Source: a virus. From it: 21,502 bases of DNA. Both the position numbers and the translations under genes were made by a program. Location of the stretch: IMG/VR virus record IMGVR_UViG_3300035070_004152, positions 1 through 21,502 of that record; one strand, given 5' to 3'. Shown piece after piece: positions 7,177 to 12,910 of the stretch; positions within the stretch are counted from its first letter, which is position 1, and each line of letters starts with the position of its first letter. The notes below the pieces were generated by a model, which saw nothing but the letters and a program-made list of their open reading frames with translations, made no database searches and was not told where the DNA came from.

Positions 7177-7189
7177 TATAGTGACTATA
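7177..7189. promoter_or_regulatory. Perfect palindrome, operator candidate
   Basis: TATAGT-G-ACTATA has two 6-bp arms about one central base. It lies in the divergent control region upstream of the early element. Such odd-length palindromes can be dimeric regulator sites, but no regulator is identified. Confidence 0.3.
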
Positions 7190-7223
7190 AATAACAAAAT
7201 AAACCGCAATATATTGTCGTATG

Positions 7224-7251
7224 TCAAATAAAAGTGTTATATTAGTAGTAT
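7224..7251 (+). promoter_or_regulatory. Duplicated 28-bp early promoter-like element, first copy
   Basis: This element matches 7558-7585 at 27 of 28 positions, including all of GTGTTATATTAGTAGTAT. TATATTAG (7238-7245) resembles the Bacteroidetes -7 box TAnnTTTG with one mismatch. A TTG lies 21 nt upstream (7214-7216), matching the usual spacing. It precedes the first early gene by 37 nt. The repeat is seen directly; the promoter role is inferred. Confidence 0.6.
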
Positions 7252-7258
7252 ACAAATG

Positions 7259-7272
7259 GAGGTTACTACCTC
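7259..7272 (+). promoter_or_regulatory. Small hairpin in the leader of the first early gene
   Basis: GAGGT and ACCTC form a 5-bp stem around TACT, inside the predicted 5' leader and 16 nt before ATG 7289. The GGAGG here is too far from the start to act as a normal ribosome binding site and would be partly sequestered by the stem. Confidence 0.3.
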
Positions 7273-7288
7273 ACTAAACTAAACAAAA

Positions 7289-7525
7289 ATGAAAAATCAA
7301 GAAATGAACATCGAAACCCTGGAAAACAAACTAAATGAAATGGAATCTCTTGCCCATGCTAAAATGGATGTAATGGAAGAAGCTGATGACTACTCAGACG
7401 AATACTATGAGTTAGACGGTCTGACGAATGACATCAACTACATTCACCACGACTACGAAGGTGCTGAATTGGTAGAAGCTATGGAGGGTATCATTGATCA
7501 ATTACAATACCTTTTGCAAAAATAA
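7289..7525 (+). CDS. Early acidic protein, 78 residues, unknown function
   Basis: This is the first gene of the rightward cluster. It starts at ATG 7289 after an A-rich leader (AACTAAACAAAA). The protein is strongly acidic and predicted to be helical: a helix at about residues 7-34, an acidic Tyr-rich loop (DDYSDEYYELDG) and a C-terminal helix (ELVEAMEGIIDQLQYLLQK). No domain is recognised. Small acidic proteins directly behind strong early promoters in phages often inhibit or redirect host proteins, some as DNA mimics. That is only an inference here. Confidence 0.7.
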   Translation: MKNQEMNIETLENKLNEMESLAHAKMDVMEEADDYSDEYYELDGLTNDINYIHHDYEGAELVEAMEGIIDQLQYLLQK

Positions 7526-7538
7526 TTTGAAAAAAGTT
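7519..7538 (+). repeat. Repeat A, second copy
   Basis: This copy matches 7098-7117 at 19 of 20 positions. It spans the last codons of the 78-residue gene and the following gap, 19 nt upstream of the second 28-bp element; in the first copy that gap is 106 nt. Confidence 0.5.
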
Positions 7539-7557
7539 GCTAAAATATTTTTTTATC

Positions 7558-7585
7558 TCAAAAAAAAGTGTTATATTAGTAGTAT
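7558..7585 (+). promoter_or_regulatory. Duplicated 28-bp early promoter-like element, second copy
   Basis: This near-identical copy of 7224-7251 is placed 31 nt before ATG 7617. It gives the second early gene its own promoter even though it lies downstream of the first. TATATTAG is at 7572-7579; no clear TTG is present at the -33 position of this copy. Confidence 0.6.
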
Positions 7586-7616
7586 CTAATAACAACAAAC
7601 AAATAAAACAAACAAA

Positions 7617-7871
7617 ATGAAACAGACAACAAACAAAATGGTAATCGCTTTAGACATCAATGAAATTATGCATAACCTTCAATGTATGGCCGACGAAGCT
7701 ATTGAATTAGGTGAGGTTATAGATGATGATTATATCTATGAGGCTTTATGTAAACTAACATTAGATGCTGGTTTATGGGAAGAGACTGATAATGATTGGT
7801 ACGAAGTTTATCAAGATTCAGTTGATTCTTGGAATGCGCATGGACACTTCTTTTATTTATTCCTATTGTAA
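7617..7871 (+). CDS. Early acidic protein, 84 residues, unknown function
   Basis: The gene starts at ATG 7617 after the A-rich leader AAACAAACAAA. The protein is acidic, with two helices (DINEIMHNLQCMADEAIEL, residues about 14-32, and DDDYIYEALCKLTLDAGLW) and an aromatic, acidic C-terminal half (DNDWYEVYQDSVDSWNAHG). It ends in a hydrophobic FFYLFLL. No catalytic motif or known fold is recognised. It lies 7 nt upstream of the next gene start, consistent with cotranscription. Confidence 0.65.
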   Translation: MKQTTNKMVIALDINEIMHNLQCMADEAIELGEVIDDDYIYEALCKLTLDAGLWEETDNDWYEVYQDSVDSWNAHGHFFYLFLL

Positions 7872-7878
7872 ACACATA

Positions 7879-8121
7879 ATGAGTCTAATCCACTACAAAC
7901 AAAAAGTTATTGATAGTATCTCGTACAACAATAATCCACAAAACTGGAGGTTGTATGAGCTACTCAATAATAAAGAAGTAAAACTAACACGTCTACTAAA
8001 AGATATGGTAAGAGAAGGTCTCATAACCATCCATTACGAGACTGAGGCTAATGGTAAAGTAAGAAGAATACTTACTAAAGTGAGAGATTGTTATGACGAC
8101 TTCTCACGTATCGAGTACTAA
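7879..8121 (+). CDS. Small winged-helix-like early protein, 80 residues
   Basis: An upstream extension of this frame overlaps the previous gene out of phase, so I place the start at the ATG at 7879, 7 nt after that gene ends. The 80-residue product (MSLIHYKQKVIDSISYNNNP...) has helices at about 5-15 and 20-30, a helix KLTRLLKDMVREGLI at 34-48 and a beta hairpin (TIHYETEANGKVRRILTK). The order helix-helix-helix-wing suggests a winged-helix DNA-binding or transcription-modulating protein. It is more basic than its neighbours. The fold is inferred by eye. Confidence 0.6.
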   Translation: MSLIHYKQKVIDSISYNNNPQNWRLYELLNNKEVKLTRLLKDMVREGLITIHYETEANGKVRRILTKVRDCYDDFSRIEY

Positions 8122-8171
8122 AGTGAAACAAATACATACTACTAGTGTATAACTATAAACAAAACAAGAAT

Positions 8172-8342
8172 ATGGAATCACATTTTGAACAATTAGAATT
8201 ATGGTGGGGAGAAGCGGCTGACGACTTCCCAGGTTCATTTGCGTCTTGGTTATTAGAACGCATTGAGTCAGAAGAATCAGAAGATATAGACGCAGACATT
8301 GAGTGTCTAGTTTATGAGCTACGAAAAAAGAGAAATATATAA
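8172..8342 (+). CDS. Early acidic protein, 56 residues, unknown function
   Basis: The frame opens further upstream at a GTG (8145), but the ATG at 8172 follows an A-rich leader and gives a normal start (MESHFEQLELWWGEAADDFP). The product is acidic, with DIDADIECLVYELRKKRNI at its end. It is separated by 3 nt from the next gene, so the two are probably cotranscribed. Function is not recognisable. Confidence 0.6.
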   Translation: MESHFEQLELWWGEAADDFPGSFASWLLERIESEESEDIDADIECLVYELRKKRNI

Positions 8343-8345
8343 GCT

Positions 8346-8648
8346 ATGGAAAACACACAACAACAACAGAACTATGACGCATTCATCGCTAGAGCGGGTT
8401 GGGTCAACGCACAACCTTCGGAAGAGATGTACAAGCTTTGCCATAATGTAAGTAATGATATGTTACTTATGATGTGGACTGAGTATTTAGCATTTACTGA
8501 AGGACTTGCAACAGAAGTCTACGAAATAGAATTATCAAAGTTCTTAGAAGAGATGGGAGCACTTGAATTAGTTAGTGGCTTTGTCGCTTATTTACAAGGA
8601 GGTATCGATGTTGCAAAAGCACAAGAAACTAAAGAAACTAAAGAATAA
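8346..8648 (+). CDS. Early protein, 100 residues, unknown function
   Basis: This is the last gene of the rightward cluster. It starts at ATG 8346 and ends 25 nt before the intrinsic terminator. The N-terminus is Gln-rich (MENTQQQQNYD). The rest is predicted helical, with hydrophobic, aromatic helices (MLLMMWTEYLAFTEGLATEV, residues about 38-57, and FLEEMGALELVSGFVAYLQ). It ends in a charged KETKETKE repeat. No known domain is recognised. Confidence 0.65.
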   Translation: MENTQQQQNYDAFIARAGWVNAQPSEEMYKLCHNVSNDMLLMMWTEYLAFTEGLATEVYEIELSKFLEEMGALELVSGFVAYLQGGIDVAKAQETKETKE

Positions 8649-8673
8649 TTTTTTGTTTTGTTTTGATTGAAGA

Positions 8674-8702
8674 AGGACCTGCAGAAATGTAGGTCCTTTT
8701 TT
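8674..8702 (+). terminator. Rho-independent terminator of the early cluster
   Basis: A 10-bp stem (AGGACCTGCA pairing with TGTAGGTCCT, one G-T pair) closes a GAAA tetraloop and is followed by a T-run (8697-8702). It ends the rightward unit before the leftward unit arrives from the other side. Confidence 0.92.
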
Positions 8703-8910
8703 GTTTGTAGTGAGTCTATACCACTTTCCATGTTTCTTTCCTTGTTTAGCCAAAAACCCTTCTATAAAATATACCTATATTGCAAGTATACTACTATTAG
8801 TATAGAACCCTTTATTATTTAGAAAAATAAGGAAAGAAGGAAAAAGTATATAAAAGGTTTGATTGGGTAGAACCAAGTGCCTTTTTACCTTTCCATGTTT
8901 TTTCCATGTT
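8703..8910. other. Convergent intergenic region with short repeats
   Basis: No gene is apparent here between the rightward terminator and the end of the leftward holin-like gene. The stretch is AT-rich. It contains TTTCCATGTTT-type repeats near both ends, an inverted repeat TATACTA-CTAT-TAGTATA at 8787-8804, and purine-rich AAGGAAAGAAGGAAAAAG on the plus strand (about 8828-8846). Confidence 0.6.
8724..8747. repeat. TTTCCATGTTT / TTTCCTTGTTT repeat pair, left cluster
   Basis: TTTCCATGTTT (8725-8735) is followed by TTTCCTTGTTT (8737-8747). The same two 11-mers recur in the right cluster at 8890-8930. Confidence 0.5.
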
Positions 8911-8930
8911 TTAGGATTTTCCTTGTTTTC
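8890..8930. repeat. TTTCCATGTTT / TTTCCTTGTTT repeats, right cluster
   Basis: Two copies of TTTCCATGTTT (8890-8900 and 8902-8912, 12 nt apart) are followed by TTTCCTTGTTT (about 8918-8928). The cluster overlaps the last codons of the holin-like gene. Confidence 0.5.
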
Positions 8931-9081
8931 TACGTTTTATCTCAATAATTCGTACTATATTGAAGATTATACCTGTTACTAATAGAGTGAAAGTTAGTCC
9001 TTCGTTCCATCCCATCACTACGCTGCCAGTTCCGAAGACTGTTATTACGTTTGCTGCTGTATCTTTTGTTTCTTGTATCAT
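8911..9081 (-). CDS. Small membrane protein, holin-like candidate (56 residues)
   Basis: ATG 9081 to TAA 8911 encodes a 56-residue protein starting 4 nt after the stop of the protease fusion, so it belongs to that operon. The N-terminus is polar (MIQETKDTAANV). It is followed by a moderately hydrophobic segment (ITVFGTGSVVMGW, about 13-25) and a clear membrane span (LTFTLLVTGIIFNIVRII, about 29-46). The end is strongly basic (EIKRRKQGKS). A basic cytoplasmic tail after one or two short spans is typical of phage holins, and the pattern G-W-N-E-x-L-T recurs in Bacteroidetes phage holin candidates as I recall. No adjacent lysin is visible. Confidence 0.6.
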   Translation of the reverse strand: MIQETKDTAANVITVFGTGSVVMGWNEGLTFTLLVTGIIFNIVRIIEIKRRKQGKS

Positions 9082-9085
9082 TAGT

Positions 9086-10876
9086 TTAGTTTATGTCTTT
9101 TAGTACATTTATTATTTTGTCTAAGACTGTTTCATCAGTCTCAACGGGTTGTGCTTTATTTATGAAATCTCCAGCGATTGAAAATCCTTTGATCTTACCT
9201 GCTTTTATATCTTCCCAGGTTTCATCATTATTTACTTTGTAAACTCCAAACCAACTTCCAATTGGTAAGTCATTGAAACCGTAGAATCGTGACTTGTCAT
9301 GCACTCTAGACTCGACTAACCATTGTTCTAATAAGATATTATCAGTTTTGATTTGGCCATCGTGGTCGATGTCTGTGACGTTCTGGAAACCTGCTCTATT
9401 GAATCTTTCTTGTATTCTTCTAATAGTATCCTTTGAAAAGAACACATAGTAAGGTTCTCCGCTACCGTCTCTTCTGAGTATCATTTTATTAGGAGTCATC
9501 AGAGGCCCTGCTACTATTCTTTTATCTTCATCTTGTATAGCAAATGAGAATCTAAGTGATGCGTTATTTGAAACTGAACCTGCAGGACTTGGTGTATTAC
9601 TATTATTAGATTTACCTGCATCTCCTTGTGCTGGACCTTCTTCAATCATTAGTACTCTTCTACTTCCTTCTGGTTTGTAGAGAGCAACTTGAGACCACCA
9701 GTGGCGGCAATTTACGCCTCCTTTATATGCGAAAACATTATAGGAATCTCTTCCTCCAGGTCCCATATCAGGATTGATAGCACTTAGACGTCCTCTAAGA
9801 CCTCGCATATCTCCTTCTGCATAAACCTTATTGAGAGATAACATAGCTCTACAGAAACTACGTGAGTCACCGCCTCTAGGGCCTGTGTATCTGTATCTGA
9901 TCTGAGCAGGTTCATCTTTTCTAATTCCCATCTTACCAAGTATATCTAAACCTGTAATTGCTTTAGAAATATTCTCAATTGTATTGAATTCTTCTTGTGA
10001 AGGATCTATATAAGTAAAGTCTTCAGTTATTTGTTCTCCGTGTTCCTGAGCCCACGCTAATATGATCTCTTGTTCTTTTGTGTATTCTTCTTTACTGAAA
10101 TCTTTCTTCTTGATCTCATCACCATAGTCCACATAAGGTTCCAATTGGCTAACATCTGCATCTGATTCTTCACGAATACGATCTAATTTTGATTGTGCCC
10201 ATTCAATACCTGCTTGTCCGCCCCATGCGTCAACCATTAGACCACCACATCCTTCAGAATATGGCACATCTTTATATTGTAAATGTCTTGCAAATGAAGC
10301 CATACGAGCGATAGTTTCTTCGCTTATCATCTCACCTTTTGCAAGTTGATTTGCTCTTGCCCAACCTACTCTTGTTCCACAAGATTGTTCAGGATGAGAG
10401 TCTCTCCATTCTAATGCTCTTTTAGCAGCCGACTTTGCAGATTCTGGATAGTCATTGTATGATGCAAACTCTTCTTTGCTATTTTGAATAGGTACACAGT
10501 TTGGAACTTGACGACCATTCTTATCTTTCATGCCAATAGGTTCATAACCAGCCCAACATGCTTCATCTAAATCAAAGTAGTCTGTGTTCATTTCAGTAGG
10601 ACCGTGTTTCTCTTCCCAATATGTATGGCAAATAGCAGCGGCTTGATCAGCTTCGTAACCCTCTTCGCCTACTAATACACCAATACAGCGACTCATAAAT
10701 GGATTATGATCTTCGTCACCAATTGGTTTGACAAATTGTTCAGCGGCGAATGCCATAAAGTCTACTTCAATAGCAGGTTCCTCTACGAAACTTACTACTT
10801 GAACTCCCATTTCTTCGAGTTCTAAATTATCTAGATCTATTTCTAGTTCTACTATCTTTTTGATGTTATCTTCCAT
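9086..10876 (-). CDS. Multidomain prohead protease fusion (XkdF-type, S78-like) with Cys-rich and capsid-associated modules
   Basis: This 596-residue protein has at least five modules. (1) Residues 56-88: FMSRCIGVLVGEEGYEADQA...CHTYW, a short Cys/His motif seen in phage head proteins. (2) Residues 99-130: a C-W-x-G-Y-E-x-I-G-M-K...G-R-x-V-P-N-C-V-P motif. (3) Residues 139-237: a small domain with SAKRALEWR, CGTRVGWARANQLAKGE, YSEGCGGLMVDAWGG and GIEWAQSKL. (4) Residues 326-401: RYRYTGPRGGDSRSFCRAML...GGVNCRHWWSQVALY, a Cys/His module related in style to MuF-type minor head proteins. (5) Residues 443-572: an XkdF-type serine protease domain ending WEDIKAGKIKGFSIAGDF, with candidate catalytic His505 and Ser566. 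Only module 5 has a clear enzymatic role, cleavage of scaffold and capsid during maturation. The gene follows the tape measure gene by 14 nt. Confidence 0.8.
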   Translation of the reverse strand: MEDNIKKIVELEIDLDNLELEEMGVQVVSFVEEPAIEVDFMAFAAEQFVKPIGDEDHNPFMSRCIGVLVGEEGYEADQAAAICHTYWEEKHGPTEMNTDYFDLDEACWAGYEPIGMKDKNGRQVPNCVPIQNSKEEFASYNDYPESAKSAAKRALEWRDSHPEQSCGTRVGWARANQLAKGEMISEETIARMASFARHLQYKDVPYSEGCGGLMVDAWGGQAGIEWAQSKLDRIREESDADVSQLEPYVDYGDEIKKKDFSKEEYTKEQEIILAWAQEHGEQITEDFTYIDPSQEEFNTIENISKAITGLDILGKMGIRKDEPAQIRYRYTGPRGGDSRSFCRAMLSLNKVYAEGDMRGLRGRLSAINPDMGPGGRDSYNVFAYKGGVNCRHWWSQVALYKPEGSRRVLMIEEGPAQGDAGKSNNSNTPSPAGSVSNNASLRFSFAIQDEDKRIVAGPLMTPNKMILRRDGSGEPYYVFFSKDTIRRIQERFNRAGFQNVTDIDHDGQIKTDNILLEQWLVESRVHDKSRFYGFNDLPIGSWFGVYKVNNDETWEDIKAGKIKGFSIAGDFINKAQPVETDETVLDKIINVLKDIN

Positions 10877-10890
10877 ATTGTTATATATTA

Positions 10891-12861
10891 TTACAATTTT
10901 GCTATGTTCTCAACTCTTGCATTAGCTTCTTGAGCATCAGTCATTTCAGTTGCAACTACATAGGCTTTTAGTATTGGTTGTGTTGAAGGTTGTCCTTGTG
11001 AGTTTGTTGTTGATAAGTCTCCAATAGCATCTGAATCTCCTACACTAGGTCCTTCTCCTAAACCTAAACTTCCAGTATTTCCAGTAAATGTTGGTATACT
11101 TCCAGCAGAAGGTAATCCTCCACCTGCTCCTCCACCACCACCTCCACCTCCAGGTGTTGGGGTTGCTACAATAGCTCTAATGTTTGCAACACCCGTAGCG
11201 ATTGCAACTCCTGCAGCCAGGGCCGCTCTAATAGGAGAATCTGGTGTTAGAGTCATTTGAGATGTATATGCTTTTTGAGCTCCTAAATATGTGGAAATCG
11301 TGGCTGCCGCAACTGCCGCGGCTTTTCCAGCAGCACTTTCTTGTCCGACTAAACTAGCAATTGCACTAAATGCAGAAGTTGCTAATTCTAAATCGTTATC
11401 AGTAACATCTTGAGCAAGTTTCTTATTATAGCTTGCTTCTTCTTTTGCGAGTTTACCACGTTTCTTAGCGTAACCATCTCTAATCTTTTGTTTTTCTAAT
11501 TCAGTAGCTCCAAGTAATTCAAGTTCTGCCATTGCCTGTTCTTCTTGGCGTAGTAGTTCTTCTTGTGCTCTTTGAAATTCATTCTCTATCGACTCGAAAT
11601 ATGCCTGGTCTAAGATTGCTTTCAGTCTCTCTTGTTTTGCAAGTAGGTCCGCGGCATCTTTCTCGTCTTGCATCGCTTTAGCTTCTGCTTCTTTATCTCT
11701 ATAAGATTGTTCTAATGCTATCTTCTGATCTTCGTATAATTTGTCTGCTTCTAATAACTGTGCTTTAGTTGCTTTATTATCTACTAAGACTTGTCTCTGT
11801 GTTTCTTGTTGTATTTGAAGTACTGCCATCGCTTTGGCTTCTTCATCTGCAATACCATTTACATTTAGATCTCTAAGAGCATCTGCAACAGTTTGTTCCA
11901 TTGCCATCCTTTCTTCGATCTGTGCTTTGTATTCTTCAGCAGCTTGAGTTCTAATTTCTCTTGCTACTTTATTAGCATCATACTCTACATTGGCTAACGT
12001 AGTTTGTTGATCAATCAGACTTGCTTGTAATTCTGCAATCTCTAATTGTTTCTCTCTACGTTCTTCATAATTGTTTGTAAGTATTAGTTGTGCTTCGGCG
12101 CTCTGTAAGGCTAGTTTAGTTTCTGCTACTTGATTCTCTGCTAATTTCTTAGTAGCTGCTGTAACTCCATCTAAGGCAGCAAGACGTTCATCTAGAGAGA
12201 GTGTTGTATCTTCTAAGACTTTCTTATTCTCTTCAATAGTTGCATTCAGTTTAGCATTCTCAATAATAGTCTTATTTCTAAGTTGTGCTAGTTTCTTCTC
12301 TGCTTCAAATTGACTATCAACTGCTTCAGTTGCTTCTACCACAGCATCCTTCATAGTATTGAAAGCTCCTGCAATATCACCTGAAAGAAGTAGCTTCAAT
12401 GCGGTACCGACATTTGAAATAATAGCACCAAGAGCAGCCATTGTCTTTTTCAAGATTTTGGCTCCTGCTTCAAGATTTGAGAAGTAGTTTACTAATGCGA
12501 GAACTAAGGGTACAATCAGGCCAATCCCAGTAGCTGCGATTGCAGCACTAGTGGTAGTACCAAAGATTTTAGCGGCTTTACTAGAAAGACCAAAGCCTTT
12601 TGCCATACCTGTAAGTCCATTTTGTAGTGTCTTGTAGCCTTTCTTTAGATCTCCAAATCCTGCTTTTAGTCCACTGAACTTTTCTTTGACTTCATCGATT
12701 TTCTTACTAAAGAAACCTTGCTCCTTAGCAGCATCTTTGGTCTCTTTCTTTACATCATCAATTTCAGAAGCGGCTTTCTTAGCACCTTTTGCTAAGTCCT
12801 TCAACTGATCTTGAGTGTACTCAATACCGTCTATTTTTACTTTGATTTCTATATCAGACAT
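10891..12861 (-). CDS. Tail tape measure protein candidate
   Basis: This 656-residue protein has a charged helical N-terminus (1-65), a Gly/Ala-rich and hydrophobic region with a membrane-spanning-like segment (AAIAATGIGLIVPLVLALVNYF, 106-127), and a long Ala/Glu/Lys/Gln-rich coiled coil (about 180-480). A further Ala-rich region (about 485-560) and a poly-Gly linker (571-578) follow. It ends with a conserved-looking C-terminus, PILKAYVVATEMTDAQEANA...ENIAKL. This is typical of tape measure proteins of Bacteroidetes phages, which set tail length and pass to the membrane during DNA entry. At about 0.15 nm per residue the tail would be near 100 nm if the whole protein is the ruler. It has its own late-promoter-like motif 20 nt upstream. 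Confidence 0.75.
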   Translation of the reverse strand: MSDIEIKVKIDGIEYTQDQLKDLAKGAKKAASEIDDVKKETKDAAKEQGFFSKKIDEVKEKFSGLKAGFGDLKKGYKTLQNGLTGMAKGFGLSSKAAKIFGTTTSAAIAATGIGLIVPLVLALVNYFSNLEAGAKILKKTMAALGAIISNVGTALKLLLSGDIAGAFNTMKDAVVEATEAVDSQFEAEKKLAQLRNKTIIENAKLNATIEENKKVLEDTTLSLDERLAALDGVTAATKKLAENQVAETKLALQSAEAQLILTNNYEERREKQLEIAELQASLIDQQTTLANVEYDANKVAREIRTQAAEEYKAQIEERMAMEQTVADALRDLNVNGIADEEAKAMAVLQIQQETQRQVLVDNKATKAQLLEADKLYEDQKIALEQSYRDKEAEAKAMQDEKDAADLLAKQERLKAILDQAYFESIENEFQRAQEELLRQEEQAMAELELLGATELEKQKIRDGYAKKRGKLAKEEASYNKKLAQDVTDNDLELATSAFSAIASLVGQESAAGKAAAVAAATISTYLGAQKAYTSQMTLTPDSPIRAALAAGVAIATGVANIRAIVATPTPGGGGGGGGAGGGLPSAGSIPTFTGNTGSLGLGEGPSVGDSDAIGDLSTTNSQGQPSTQPILKAYVVATEMTDAQEANARVENIAKL

Positions 12862-12880
12862 ATGGTAATATTGTTTTACA

Positions 12881-12896
12881 GTATAAGATATACTTT
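12881..12896 (-). promoter_or_regulatory. Late-promoter-like motif, copy at the tape measure unit
   Basis: The minus strand reads AAAGTATATCTTATAC in the 49-nt gap between the 883-residue gene and the tape measure gene, 20 nt upstream of ATG 12861. Including flanks it is identical over 21 bases to the copy at 2231-2251. Confidence 0.6.
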
Positions 12897-12910
12897 TAGG
12901 TTGTTATGAA

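Larger units (their letters stand above)
6913..7288. other. Divergent control region between late and early genes
   Basis: This 376-bp stretch has no convincing gene. It separates the leftward scaffold unit from the rightward early genes. From left to right it holds the late-promoter-like motif (6970-6985) and a mixed-sequence stretch with nothing I can name (about 6990-7090). Next comes a tandem TTGAAAATA pair (7095-7103 and 7106-7114), then a TATAAT-like stretch (7132-7137). A tandem ACGTACAC pair follows (7145-7152, 7153-7160), then a perfect palindrome (7177-7189), the duplicated early element (7224-7251) and a small leader hairpin (7259-7272). Confidence 0.7.

Noticed and set aside
7257-7262. 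TGGAGG as a Shine-Dalgarno site for the gene at 7289.
   Set aside because: It is about 26 nt from the ATG, too far, and partly inside a hairpin. Other genes here also lack such sites.
7221-7277. Leader peptide frame of 18 codons before the first early gene.
   Set aside because: Its DNA coincides with the duplicated 28-bp element, whose second copy has no such frame. The conservation is therefore explained by the DNA element, not a peptide.
7765-7878. N-terminal extension of the winged-helix-like early protein.
   Set aside because: It overlaps the 84-residue gene out of frame and has a composition unlike its neighbours. The ATG at 7879, just after the previous stop, is better.
9328-9340. ATAAGATATT inside the protease gene as a seventh late motif.
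   Set aside because: It lacks the GTA end of the motif (reads AATATCTTAT on the minus strand) and lies inside a coding frame.
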